The notes under the pieces were generated by a model, which saw only the letters and a program-made list of their open reading frames with translations, was not told the DNA's origin and did no database searches. A stretch of 59,773 nt of DNA from Anaerolineales bacterium. GTDB lineage: Bacteria; Chloroflexota; Anaerolineae; Anaerolineales; Villigracilaceae. Position 1 is the first letter of the stretch. Every line of letters begins with the position of its first letter. This document shows positions 51,627-59,773 of this stretch, piece after piece. Position numbers and translations under genes: made by a program. Location of the stretch: assembly GCA_030834895.1 (NCBI GenBank), contig JAUQXA010000071.1, positions 1 through 59,773 on the forward strand. The letters are read 5' to 3'.

Positions 51627-51664
51627 ACTCCATCGGGGATTTGATCCCCGATGGAGTTTTTTAT
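51627..51664 (+). terminator. Strong hairpin with T run between hydrogenase large subunit and its protease
   Basis: A perfect 14-bp stem (51627-51640 with 51644-51657, loop TTG) is followed by TTTTTATT. It is a textbook terminator, yet the protease ribosome binding site starts right after it, so it probably attenuates rather than stops. Confidence 0.85.
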
Positions 51665-51680
51665 TAAATTGGAGGCAGTA

Positions 51681-52172
51681 TTGAAGCGTATCCTGTTACT
51701 CGGCTATGGAAACCCGGACCGGGAGGATGACGGCGTCGCTTGGCATATACTATGCGCGTTCGCAGAAAAATTGGGGTTGGAAATACCTACATCCTATGAA
51801 GAGGAATTTACGCAATCTGCCAGTATTGATTTTGCCTTCCAACTGCAACTGTCTCCTGAAATGGCGGAGGATATTTCCGCCTATGAGTACGTCTGCTTTT
51901 TTGATGCGCACACCGGCAATATTCCAGAAGCAGTACGCCTGGTTGAAGTGGAAAGCGACTTCCAACGTTCCCCGCTCACGCATCACCTCACACCGCAGTC
52001 ACTCATGTCCATTTGCGAAACGCTCTACGGGAAGAAGCCGGATGCCGCCCTGCTTTCTGTACGCGGATATCATTTCCGCTTTTCGCGCAACCTTTCCGAA
52101 GAAACAGTGGCACTGGTTCCGTATGCTGCTGATTTGGTTTGGAATTGGTTGAATACAAAGGCTGCTCTGTAA
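51681..52172 (+). CDS. Hydrogenase maturation protease (HycI/HoxW-like)
   Basis: A 163-residue endopeptidase that trims the large-subunit C terminus after Ni insertion. LLLGYGNPDREDDGVA holds the first metal-binding acidic residue, FFDAHTG the second, and RGYHFRF the third, as a histidine. The TTG at 51681 is chosen because GGAGG lies 5 bases ahead; an ATG at 51651 lies inside the terminator stem. Confidence 0.83.
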   Translation: MKRILLLGYGNPDREDDGVAWHILCAFAEKLGLEIPTSYEEEFTQSASIDFAFQLQLSPEMAEDISAYEYVCFFDAHTGNIPEAVRLVEVESDFQRSPLTHHLTPQSLMSICETLYGKKPDAALLSVRGYHFRFSRNLSEETVALVPYAADLVWNWLNTKAAL

Positions 52173-52904
52173 GACATCCGATGCTTCATGTTTCAAGGTG
52201 TAATTTAAAAACATTATACAATGCCCATGTCTGGCAAATTCGGCTATTTTAGAATTTAATTCAAAGCGAAACACAACGCCCCTTGGGATATAAAAATGGC
52301 GATGACATAGATAGCTAGATTATGCCGTGCAAGAAGTTTCAATTACTTCACAGTAAAATTACCTTATGACAACTTGTTGTGAATATTGCAATTCTCATAC
52401 GGAAGACCTTTTAAGAAAACCTTTGTCTTGATTAGTAAACATATTCATCCACACGAATAAGGTTTCAAAGTTGGTTTTTTCGACATTTCCAGACGCTTCA
52501 CTTCCTTTTTATAGAAGCGTAGTTGCCTTAATAATTCACAACAATCAATTTGCAAAAATCCATCTACCTAATACCGACCAAGTGCCGCGTTTGCCAAAGC
52601 TAAATTTTTCAAAGAATACATTGTAATATTCTCGTAATGGGTCTTTTTGAGTACCGACAGGTCAATTTCGACTTGAAATTTAACAGTTTTTGGGGCCCGA
52701 CATGACTATCCCAAGTCCATAAAACAAATGGTGAAACATGTGGTTGCTTTGTGTAGTTTGACCACAAGATACTTCAGTGCATACTTTGGCAAGCCTTATT
52801 TCGACCAAGTACTTCATTCGCAATCTCCAAATTTTCCATACTGTACAAGGTTTGCATTTCATATCGGGCATTTTCGATAAAATAAGAGCCAAAATCGAAG
52901 TGAA
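52173..52904. other. AT-rich stretch without genes
   Basis: About 730 bases, visibly more AT-rich than surrounding sequence, with no supported gene. Two similar blocks, TTTTTGGGGC near 52685 and TTTTTTGGGC near 52914, each preceded by a CGAxxTGAAAT-like string, are about 230 bases apart. It joins the protease gene to the truncated comM. Confidence 0.6.
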
Positions 52905-53810
52905 ATGCGACGGTTTTTTGGGCATAACGTGTTGATGGTGGGAAGTCCAGGAGCGGGGAAAACATTGCTTGCCCGTGCCTTGCCCGGCATCCTGCCAGAG
53001 ATGAGCATCGAAGAATCTTTGGATGTGACTCGCATTTACTCGGTGGCAGACCAACTTCCAGCGGGGACTCCGCTCATTCGTCACCGCCCGTTTCGAGCGC
53101 CGCATCACACCATTTCCCATGCTGGCTTGGTGGGTGGAGGAAACATCCCCAAGCCCGGTGAGATTTCGCTTGCTCATCGCGGCGTTTTGTTCCTCGATGA
53201 ATTTCCCGAATTCGGGGCGCGGGTGCTCGAAGTGATGCGCCAGCCAATGGAAGACAAGGTTGTCACCATCAGCCGCGCCAAAGGCTCGCTGACCTTCTCC
53301 GCGAACTTCCAACTCATTGCCGCGATGAATCCCTGTCCTTGTGGTTATTATGGTGACTCACTCAAACCCTGTACCTGTGCGCCCGCGGTTGTGACTAAAT
53401 ATCAGAAACGAATCTCCGGTCCACTGCTTGACCGCATTGATATTCACATCGAAGTTCCACGCGTGGACTATGAAAAACTCAGCAGCAATCGAGTCAGTGA
53501 GACCAGTGATTCAATCCGTGCCAGAGTGCAAGCGGCGAGGCAGATTCAGACTCAGCGATTCAGCGAGTCATCGAATATTGTCTGCAACGCCGACATGCGA
53601 ATTGCCGAGGTTAGGAAGTTTTGCAAGTTGCAGGATGAAGGTCAAAGCCTGATGCGGGCGGCGATGAGTCAACTCAACTTGTCGGCGCGCGCGTATCATC
53701 GCATCTTGAAACTGGCAAGGACCATTGCGGACTTGGCGGGGAGTGAAGAAATCCAATCCGCGCATCTGGCGGAGGCGTTGCAATATCGCCCGAAGTTGAT
53801 GATGGGGTAG
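52905..53810 (+). pseudogene. Truncated second comM (C-terminal two-thirds)
   Basis: A 301-residue open frame matching comM from its Walker A (GSPGAGKTLLARALPG) to the end (ALQYRPKLMMG), lacking the first 211 or so residues, the ChlI/Lon-like domain. The frame is intact and no stop has accumulated. The block 52920-53023 matches 19827-19930 at all but one base, while the remainder differs at many third positions, so recent conversion or a fresh partial transfer is likely. There is no ribosome binding site, so it is probably not a functional product. Confidence 0.8.
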
Positions 53811-54296
53811 ATAATTTGACAATTTCAAATTCGGTTGTGGTTTTTCTTGAACTGGCTACTTCAGTCATCCGCTCGTATTTATGGGGTAAAACAAATTAAA
53901 GGAGTCCCCTTGATTGTCTGGCAAAATTTCCATCGCAGACCTTCCTTGCATAAGTAGCCTGCACAATGCCTTCAAATATTGCCCAGTGTGATCTTTTACT
54001 TTACAAATCTGGGCGGATGATCGATGTAGCCAACACAGGTACTTCACCTATTTCGTTGACGGAGGATTCCTGCTGATGATCTTTTGGTTGATCGTGATTG
54101 AGTCAAGTTATCTTATGAGGGAACGCGGCGTAATCAAATGGAAAGTCTGTACCACCTTCTTTGACAGTTTCGATGGCTAAGGCATTGCCAACCGTGCCAC
54201 ATTTTAGCTGCTTTGCACATGACTGTGGTGAGATTGTATTCGTTGATGGCTGCTTCTGCGGAACCGATACAATCTAACATAATGCCTGCCAAGGGG
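53811..54296. other. Intergenic region, possible gene remnants
   Basis: About 490 bases between the truncated comM and the methyltransferase. Minus-strand open frames at 53865-54047 and 54134-54352 (CIGSAEAAINEYNLTTV within) might be remnants, but I cannot match them to a family. Confidence 0.4.
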
Positions 54297-55085
54297 TTAC
54301 ATTCTTGAGCGGAAAGCAGTAATGACCAGGTTTCCGCTTGCAGATGGATCAAAGGCTGAACCAGTCAGTCCGCCGAACAGGGTTACAGCCTCAAATCCTG
54401 CGGATTGAAAAGCATCCCGTAACTCCACAGCCAGGAGGGGACGTAACGAAGTGCTTTGAATGGATTGTTTCCAATCGCCGCCATTTTCTCTACGCAGTGT
54501 GATGATATTGAAGGTCAGCGATCCGTCAACCTCAAAATCATAGAACCGCTGGAACAGCCATTCAACTTGACCCTCACACGCAGCCTGTGGTTCCATCCAA
54601 CGCTGGCGGGCAGCCATTACCGCGTCGAAGTTGCGGTTTTGGATAATTACTAATCCTTCGGGCTTCAAACAGTGCGCAAAATCCGTGAGGGACTGGGATA
54701 AAAGTTCTGCAGTGAGCAAGTGGGGCAGGGAATTTCCCAGGCAAAGGAGCGCGTCGAAAGATTCCGGTCCAAATGCGGCAGTTAAATTGCCAAAACTGGC
54801 AGTTTTGAATGGGAGATTTAACCCCGCAGTTTGCGCGTTTTCCCAGGCACGAGATATCATCCCGTCACTCAAATCAGCGCCGGCAGTCTCAAATCCAACC
54901 TGGGCAAGAGCGATGGCGTGCATGCCCGTGCCACAAGCAGCATCCAATACACGACGCGCCCCAGACTCATGCAATTTGCGTTCGAGGAAGGGCATTTCAA
55001 TGGCGAGACGTCCTGGCCAACTCACAAAACGATCGTAATCGGAACTAAAGTTATCGTAGAACATGTGTGACTCATATCTACCCAT
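54297..55085 (-). CDS. SAM-dependent methyltransferase, substrate unknown
   Basis: A 262-residue class I methyltransferase: VLDAACGTGMHAIALA is the SAM site, ALLCLGNSLPHLL the motif following the acidic residue, and FNIITLRRENGG appears late. The MFYDNFSSDYDRFVSW opening is common to small-molecule methyltransferases. Start 55085 or the Met seven codons on (55064). Unlinked to its neighbours; the acceptor is unknown. Confidence 0.72.
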   Translation of the reverse strand: MGRYESHMFYDNFSSDYDRFVSWPGRLAIEMPFLERKLHESGARRVLDAACGTGMHAIALAQVGFETAGADLSDGMISRAWENAQTAGLNLPFKTASFGNLTAAFGPESFDALLCLGNSLPHLLTAELLSQSLTDFAHCLKPEGLVIIQNRNFDAVMAARQRWMEPQAACEGQVEWLFQRFYDFEVDGSLTFNIITLRRENGGDWKQSIQSTSLRPLLAVELRDAFQSAGFEAVTLFGGLTGSAFDPSASGNLVITAFRSRM

Positions 55086-55159
55086 GCATGAACGTACCTT
55101 GAAGATTGAGGGAAACCCCTGAGGAGCCGCTGAACAAATTCATTCATCATGGGTCTTTA

Positions 55160-55711
55160 TCAGGTATTTACCTCACGCTCCAGTTTTTCCGCCAGTGCTT
55201 CGTATTTTTCATGAACACCTTCCCCGGTCTCCTCGCGTTCCATTTGTTCGAATTTCTCCCAAATAACCGACTGTTTTTCAGTTGACACAACCCGATCTGC
55301 CATTGGGAAGAGGATGTTGTTTTCTTTCTGGATATGCTGACGCAGCAGGGCCACATATCCCATGCCATTTACTTTCACAGTTTCAATGGCTGAAGTGTCT
55401 CCCGCTTGCCACGTTTCAGCCGCTTCGCGCATGAGCCGCGTATATTGGCGGCCTTGTTCATGTTCGGCAAGCATCACCCCAATCGGACCGCCCTTCACAG
55501 GGACACCGCTTGCTTCCATTTCCACGAATAACACACCCTCCTCCTTTGCATGATGGCAGCCATCGGCAAAGTTTTTTATAAAATCCGCAGCATTCAGGAA
55601 AAAATTGGGACCCAACTTTCCGTCTGGAACGTTGGACAACGCCTTTTCCAAGGTGGTTAGAACACGCAAGATAACTTCATGTTCTTCCATTAAAACTTCA
55701 GTTGCTTTCAT
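55160..55711 (-). CDS. Hemerythrin-domain protein
   Basis: A 183-residue helical protein with di-iron ligands consistent with hemerythrin HHE: EEHEVILRVL, CHHAKEEGVLFVEME, AEHEQGRQYTRLM and QHIQKENNILFP. It may sense or buffer oxygen or nitric oxide. Start 55711 has AAGGAG 6 bases ahead. It follows the transporter at the end of the nar operon with 2 bases between, so a role in handling nitric oxide from nitrate respiration is plausible. Confidence 0.88.
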   Translation of the reverse strand: MKATEVLMEEHEVILRVLTTLEKALSNVPDGKLGPNFFLNAADFIKNFADGCHHAKEEGVLFVEMEASGVPVKGGPIGVMLAEHEQGRQYTRLMREAAETWQAGDTSAIETVKVNGMGYVALLRQHIQKENNILFPMADRVVSTEKQSVIWEKFEQMEREETGEGVHEKYEALAEKLEREVNT

Positions 55712-55713
55712 TT

Positions 55714-56763
55714 TTATCTCCTTTCGGAAACTACACTTTTGACCAGTTGATAAGCCAGCCCAATGACGGTGGTCAGCCAGGCGATCAGGGCTATATAGAT
55801 AAAAAACTGCGGGATTAACAGGAGAAAATCCAATTTCATAACTTGCGCCAGGCGGAAGGTGGCAACCGTGTACATGCCCATCGGGAAGACCAATCCCCAA
55901 TAGACGGGGTGATAGGTCAACGGGTAGCGCTTGTAGATGTGTCGCCACGCGCCGAGGAGGAAGAGCAGCGGAATCCACCATGTTCCCGCAGCCCAGAAGA
56001 AGAGCGTGAAGCCTTTGATGAAGGGAGTCAGGTCGGCAAGAAACGGCGCGGTACCCTTGAGCAGGAGGTTGTCACCCGCCAGGGTGGTGATGGCTACCGC
56101 ACCCATGTTGATCCAGTAGGGAGGCGCCATTTCGTCGGCGCCGATCTTGAAGAACATGAAGCGGTACAGTATGAGGGAAATGAGCACGATGTAGAGCATA
56201 CAGCCGAGCAGGTAGAAGCCCAGCATGGCAAAGGTGAACATTTCTTCGTAGGGAGAAAAGCGGGAGACGAGCAACATCCCAAGCACGACGATGGACTGCG
56301 TGGACACGACGAACAACATCCACGCGCCGTTGATGCCTGATTCCAGCGGCGGCTTTTCTTCCTTGACCGTCAACACTGTGAAGAGGGTGTAGATGAGGAA
56401 GAGCCAAAGCGCCAGTCCCAAAATCCAGAGGGCAAGGGCGGTGGTTGTGTTCGCGATCAGGATGACAAACTGACTGCCCAGCACGTTCGTCCCAGCCACG
56501 AGGGTCAGGAAGCCCACGCCGAGGCGGTGATTGGACAGGTCGTCCAGTATCCGCTTGGGGTGGCGGATAAGGCGGGCAATCGTCATCAGCCAAAGGATGA
56601 GGTAGAAAAACAGATTCAGGTAAAACAGCGGGAAGGCGAGGAAATCCATCGTCAAAAGATGGCAGGCGATGGAGACGATACCCGTCGCCATGACCAGAGC
56701 AAAGTAGGCGGGGAATAGGTCGCGAATCCCATTTTGGATCATGCTGGTTGTTTTGTTCCACAT
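55714..56763 (-). CDS. TDT-family transporter (TehA/SLAC1-like)
   Basis: A 349-residue protein with about ten membrane segments. The opening FPAYFALVMATGIVSIACHLL and the later FFWAAGTWWIPLLFLLGAW fit the tellurite-resistance/dicarboxylate transporter family. In this operon it may be an anion channel for nitrate or nitrite in place of NarK, but that is inference. Starts 10 bases after narI. Confidence 0.82.
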   Translation of the reverse strand: MWNKTTSMIQNGIRDLFPAYFALVMATGIVSIACHLLTMDFLAFPLFYLNLFFYLILWLMTIARLIRHPKRILDDLSNHRLGVGFLTLVAGTNVLGSQFVILIANTTTALALWILGLALWLFLIYTLFTVLTVKEEKPPLESGINGAWMLFVVSTQSIVVLGMLLVSRFSPYEEMFTFAMLGFYLLGCMLYIVLISLILYRFMFFKIGADEMAPPYWINMGAVAITTLAGDNLLLKGTAPFLADLTPFIKGFTLFFWAAGTWWIPLLFLLGAWRHIYKRYPLTYHPVYWGLVFPMGMYTVATFRLAQVMKLDFLLLIPQFFIYIALIAWLTTVIGLAYQLVKSVVSERR

Positions 56764-56773
56764 GGAAATTACC

Positions 56774-57448
56774 CTAGATCACTTTGCGTCGCGTCCAGAT
56801 CACCAATTGGAAGCGGCGCCAGAGATACTCGACCGGAAAACTGACCATGTGTACTAACCGTCCAAACGGGAAGATGGCGATCAGCAAGGTGGCGTTCAGG
56901 AAGTGCAGTTGGGGAATCAGGGGCAGGGACGCGATATACTGCGGCGCGGGCTGGAAGGTCGCCAGCGAAACCACCCATGGCGTGACCGTGTGGAGGAACC
57001 ACGTTGCTCCCCAACGATAGCCGAAGGCGATCCACATCCCAAGGAACACCTGGAAGAATAGCAACACCAGAATGACCCAGTCGACGGGCGTGGTGACCAT
57101 CCGAACCTTGGAGGAGGCTGCCCGTCGATAGAACAATGCGCCTGCGCCAACCAGTGCCATGATCCCGAAGACCTTGCCTGCCAGCTCCGCCAGGTAGAGT
57201 GTCTCGGGCGTGCTGTGCATGAGAGCCATCAATTTAGGGACGGTAAATCCCATCACGTGGATGACCAGCGTGGGAATGATGCCGTAGTGCCAGAGGGTCG
57301 AGCCCCAGAATTGAATGTCGTTTTCGAGAAATTGCGAAGACAGGCTGGTGAACGAAAACTGGTTCGTGAAATAGCGGTACAGCGTCCCGCCGAGGGCGAG
57401 GGCAACCGCCACGTAAGGGAACACAACAAAGAGGAGGATATCAAGCAT
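56774..57448 (-). CDS. narI: Respiratory nitrate reductase gamma subunit
   Basis: The 224-residue membrane cytochrome b subunit passing quinol electrons to NarH. About five membrane segments; histidine-bearing stretches STLWHYGIIPTLVIHVMG and LPQLHF-type regions supply heme ligands. ATG 57448 overlaps the narJ end by 8 bases and is preceded by AAAAGGAA. The family length is met. Confidence 0.9.
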   Translation of the reverse strand: MLDILLFVVFPYVAVALALGGTLYRYFTNQFSFTSLSSQFLENDIQFWGSTLWHYGIIPTLVIHVMGFTVPKLMALMHSTPETLYLAELAGKVFGIMALVGAGALFYRRAASSKVRMVTTPVDWVILVLLFFQVFLGMWIAFGYRWGATWFLHTVTPWVVSLATFQPAPQYIASLPLIPQLHFLNATLLIAIFPFGRLVHMVSFPVEYLWRRFQLVIWTRRKVI

Positions 57449-57995
57449 GGTCGAATTCCTTTTCAGGAGCGTAGGTAAGAACCGATCGGAGCGCCGTGAG
57501 AAGTCCAAAATAGGGATTTTCAGATTGTGGCTCGAAGGCGCGAAGCATTTTGTCCAACGCAGGAACAACGCCTTCATTCAGCAACGCTTCGCAAAACTCA
57601 CCCTGACGATTGGCTGAATCCAAACCGAGGAAGCGCAGGATTACGGACAGGTGGTCTGGCAGTTCCCGTCCAGCGGAATAACCGAAGGCGTGATAGGCTT
57701 CATTAAGTTGCGCCATGAATGCGCCGCGTTTATAGCTCTCGCCGAACAGTTGGTAGCCGACATAGGGATAGCAGACAGGCTGCATGTCGAAAACGACGGT
57801 GTACAGCTCTTCCATTTGTTCCAACGTGTGCTGTTGCAAGTTGAGAGAAAGCATCTCCAATGCTAGGGCGGCTTCGGGATGGGACTCGCGCAGTTGGATG
57901 AGACACGTTTCAGCCTGCTGCCAGATGGACGAGGTGGGATACGTCAGCAGGTCCGCGAAGGAATCGTACAGAAGGCAAGTTGAATCTTTTTGCAT
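57441..57995 (-). CDS. narJ: Nitrate reductase molybdenum cofactor assembly chaperone
   Basis: A 184-residue chaperone that assists cofactor insertion into NarG. The MEELYTVVFDMQPVCYPYVGYQLFGE stretch is characteristic (TTVFD-like region). It starts 3 bases after narH and overlaps narI, as expected in a narGHJI operon. Confidence 0.9.
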   Translation of the reverse strand: MQKDSTCLLYDSFADLLTYPTSSIWQQAETCLIQLRESHPEAALALEMLSLNLQQHTLEQMEELYTVVFDMQPVCYPYVGYQLFGESYKRGAFMAQLNEAYHAFGYSAGRELPDHLSVILRFLGLDSANRQGEFCEALLNEGVVPALDKMLRAFEPQSENPYFGLLTALRSVLTYAPEKEFDHA

Positions 57996-57998
57996 GGC

Positions 57999-59489
57999 TT
58001 ACAGACCTCGATGCGGACTCTGGCGCCTGCCAAAACCCGTCTCCGCTTTGCGCTGCTGCGGGTCGTGGACTTCTTCGATATCGCCTTCGCGTCCCGTCGG
58101 CGGGATGACGAAGCGTTCCTGATAGTTGGGCAGGGACGTCAGCCGGTAGATGGCTTCAGCCTCCTCTGCACTCATGCCCACTTTGGCGAGGGCGGCATTG
58201 GCTTCATCAGCGGTCACATCGCCAACAGTTTCGGCGCGCTTGTAGATGCGGACAGCGATCATCTTCTGGTAAGCCTTGGTGACCAGTTCATCGTTGCCAG
58301 CTGCCAACATGCGCGACATGTAGCGGACAGGCACACGCGCATTTTCAAGCGAACTGAACAGGTCATTTTCCACGCGCTGTGTTCCGCTTTCCTGAGACGC
58401 CGAAAGGACAGGCAGGAGCGGCGGGACATAGAACAGCATGGGTAGGGTGCGATATTCGGGATGCAGAGGCAGAGCCAGCTCCCATTCTTTGACGTAACGA
58501 TAAACGGGCGAACGCTGCGCCGCGGTGATCACGCCGTCGGGGATGCCGCTCTCCTTCGCCGCGGCGACAACTTTCGGGTCGAAGGGATCGAGGATCATCT
58601 CGCGCTGACGTTGGACCAGTTGTTCATCTGAAACTTTGACCGCGGCTTCGATCTGGTCGGCGTCATAAAGCAGAACGCCCAGATAACGGATGCGTCCGAC
58701 ACAGGAGTGGAAGCAGGCGGGGGCTTGTCCCGTTTCGAGGCGCGGGTAGCAGAGAATACATTTTTCGGATTTTCCGGTCGACCAGTTGTAATAAGTCTTC
58801 TTGTACGGGCAAGCCGAGACGCACATGCGCCAGCCGCGGCACTTGTCCTGATTGATGAGCACGATGCCGTCTTCGGCGCGTTTGTAAATGGCGCCGGAGG
58901 GACAAGCCGCGACACAACCCGCGTTCAGGCAATGATTACAGATGCGCGGCATGTAAAAGTAGAAAAGCTGCTCGATGGAGAAGAGACGCTGCTTTTCTTC
59001 ATCGGTCATGTTCTCCAATAAAGGGTCGTTGACGGCGTAGATGTTGGAGCCGCCCAGGTCGTCATCCCAGTTGGGACCGGACTCGATTTCGATAGGCTTG
59101 CCGTCGATGCGCGAGATGGGACGCGCGGTCGGCTGGTCATCGCCGAGGGGAGAGTTGAACAGATCGCCATATTTGTACGTCCACGGCTCGTAGTAATCGT
59201 CCATCGTAGGCAGGGCTGGGTTGGAGAACAGGTTGCCCAGCGCCTCCACGCGGTTTTGGAGTTTGAGATGCGGTTTGCCATTCTTGAGTTCCCAGCCGCC
59301 TTTGTATTTTTCCTGGTCTTCCCATTGCGTGGGGAAGCCGACGCCGGGCTTGGTCTCCACATTGTTCCACCACATGTACTCCGCGCCCTGGCGGTCGGTC
59401 CAGATGTTCTTGCAGGCGATGCTGCACGTGTGACAGCCGATGCACTTGTCGAGGTGGAATACCATTGAAACTTGCGATCTTATTTTCAT
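57999..59489 (-). CDS. narH: Respiratory nitrate reductase beta subunit
   Basis: A 496-residue Fe-S electron-transfer subunit. Cluster motifs are CIGCHTCSIACKNIW, CNHCLNAGCVAACP, CRGWRMCVSACPYK (the Trp-substituted set of the [3Fe-4S] site) and CILCYPRLETG...CFHSCVGRIRYLG. MKIRSQVSMVFHLDK starts it with AGGA ahead. A hairpin element separates it from narG, which could tune stoichiometry. Confidence 0.94.
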   Translation of the reverse strand: MKIRSQVSMVFHLDKCIGCHTCSIACKNIWTDRQGAEYMWWNNVETKPGVGFPTQWEDQEKYKGGWELKNGKPHLKLQNRVEALGNLFSNPALPTMDDYYEPWTYKYGDLFNSPLGDDQPTARPISRIDGKPIEIESGPNWDDDLGGSNIYAVNDPLLENMTDEEKQRLFSIEQLFYFYMPRICNHCLNAGCVAACPSGAIYKRAEDGIVLINQDKCRGWRMCVSACPYKKTYYNWSTGKSEKCILCYPRLETGQAPACFHSCVGRIRYLGVLLYDADQIEAAVKVSDEQLVQRQREMILDPFDPKVVAAAKESGIPDGVITAAQRSPVYRYVKEWELALPLHPEYRTLPMLFYVPPLLPVLSASQESGTQRVENDLFSSLENARVPVRYMSRMLAAGNDELVTKAYQKMIAVRIYKRAETVGDVTADEANAALAKVGMSAEEAEAIYRLTSLPNYQERFVIPPTGREGDIEEVHDPQQRKAETGFGRRQSPHRGL

Positions 59490-59502
59490 AATTGAATCCT
59501 TT

Positions 59503-59560
59503 TTTCACCACGAAGGAGAAACTTTTTTTCTTTGCGAACTTGGCGCTCTTCGCGGTGAAA
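59503..59560. repeat. TTTCACCACGAAG inverted-repeat element between narG and narH
   Basis: TTTCACCACGAAG (59503-59515) pairs with CTTCGCGGTGAAA (59548-59560) with one mismatch. It is an intergenic hairpin in the nar operon, of a style found near many environmental-bacterial genes. Confidence 0.7.
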
Positions 59561-59565
59561 GTTTT

Positions 59566-59773
59566 CTAGAACTCTGGCTTGCCAGGCAGTTTGCGGACCA
59601 GCACAAACGTGTCGCGGTTGACGCCCGTCGGCCCCCAGTAGTTGAAGCCGTAGGTGAATTGTCCGTAACCGCCGACCATCAGCGATGGCTTGAGGTGGAT
59701 GCGCGTGGGACTGTTATGCCCACCGGCGCGCTTGTTCCCGCGGATCGGCGACTTTGGCACGCTGATGGTTCGT
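59566..59773 (-). CDS. narG: Respiratory nitrate reductase alpha subunit, C-terminal end (partial)
   Basis: The last 69 or so residues of the catalytic molybdenum subunit; the gene continues past the window end. HNSPTRIHLKPS, GGYGQFTYGFNYWG and NRDTFVLVRKL correspond to the C terminus of known NarG proteins. Membrane-facing quinol:nitrate reductase with narH, narJ and narI downstream. Confidence 0.92.
   Translation of the reverse strand, partial: RTISVPKSPIRGNKRAGGHNSPTRIHLKPSLMVGGYGQFTYGFNYWGPTGVNRDTFVLVRKLPGKPEF

Noticed and set aside
52680..53312. 210-codon minus-strand frame opposite the truncated comM
   Set aside because: Its 3' part runs through the AT-rich stretch and the rest is antisense to comM; a matching shadow occurs opposite the intact comM.
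54134..54352. 72-codon minus-strand frame
   Set aside because: It overlaps the methyltransferase 3' end in another frame and has no clear family match, so it is recorded only as a possible remnant.

Overview
The window (about 59.8 kb) looks like a chromosomal segment of an anaerobic or facultatively anaerobic bacterium, most likely a Chloroflexota member of the Anaerolineae. This is inferred from protein flavour, the many short palindromic repeats, lipoprotein adaptors with no outer-membrane partner, and the mix of nitrate reductase, NiFe hydrogenase and molybdenum hydroxylases. No rRNA or tRNA was seen to confirm it.

Layout. 1-1.2 kb: the tail of an upstream gene, a tiny hypothetical gene and a REP-associated tyrosine transposase surrounded by its presumed palindromes. 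1.2-10.3 kb: ordinary housekeeping genes (gyrA with a lysine-rich tail, azlCD, tpx, two membrane proteins, galK, an ATP-grasp ligase). 10.6-17.6 kb: a GH4 glycosidase, then a TetR-controlled ABC exporter operon with two tandem lipoprotein adaptors. 17.8-20.7 kb: a DUF3597 protein, an internally duplicated membrane protein and comM.

21-47.2 kb is the heart of the window: an expanded molybdenum-hydroxylase island. It resembles the Desulfovibrio DVU_1551-1559 type gene set (family names recalled from annotation, not searched). It holds four molybdopterin aldehyde oxidoreductase (Mop) genes, two FAD/dicluster/CCG oxidoreductases, two small double-CxxC proteins, a methyltransferase (TrsM type), a radical SAM protein (TrsS type), a C_GCAxxG_C_C protein, an AMP-dependent CoA ligase, YqeC, XdhC and a GntR-HTH/periplasmic-binding-like regulator. 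A cysteine desulfurase and a degenerate IscU-like protein follow the fourth Mop. A likely job is oxidation or reduction of an aldehyde, acid or heterocycle by Mo enzymes whose cofactor needs XdhC/YqeC-type maturation, with electrons passed through the dicluster proteins. The substrate is unknown.

47.6-52.2 kb: a group-3-like NiFe hydrogenase (NuoG-like Fe-S subunit, small and large subunits, maturation protease) with no flavin diaphorase. Its upstream region carries a sequence of about 32 nt nearly identical to one between the divergent mop3 and mop4 genes, suggesting co-regulation. 52.2-54.3 kb: an AT-rich stretch with a truncated second comM. 54.3-59.8 kb: a methyltransferase, then a narGHJI operon (narG cut by the window end) continuing into a TDT-family transporter and a hemerythrin.

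Short palindromic repeats of several families occur throughout, some inside genes and kept in frame.
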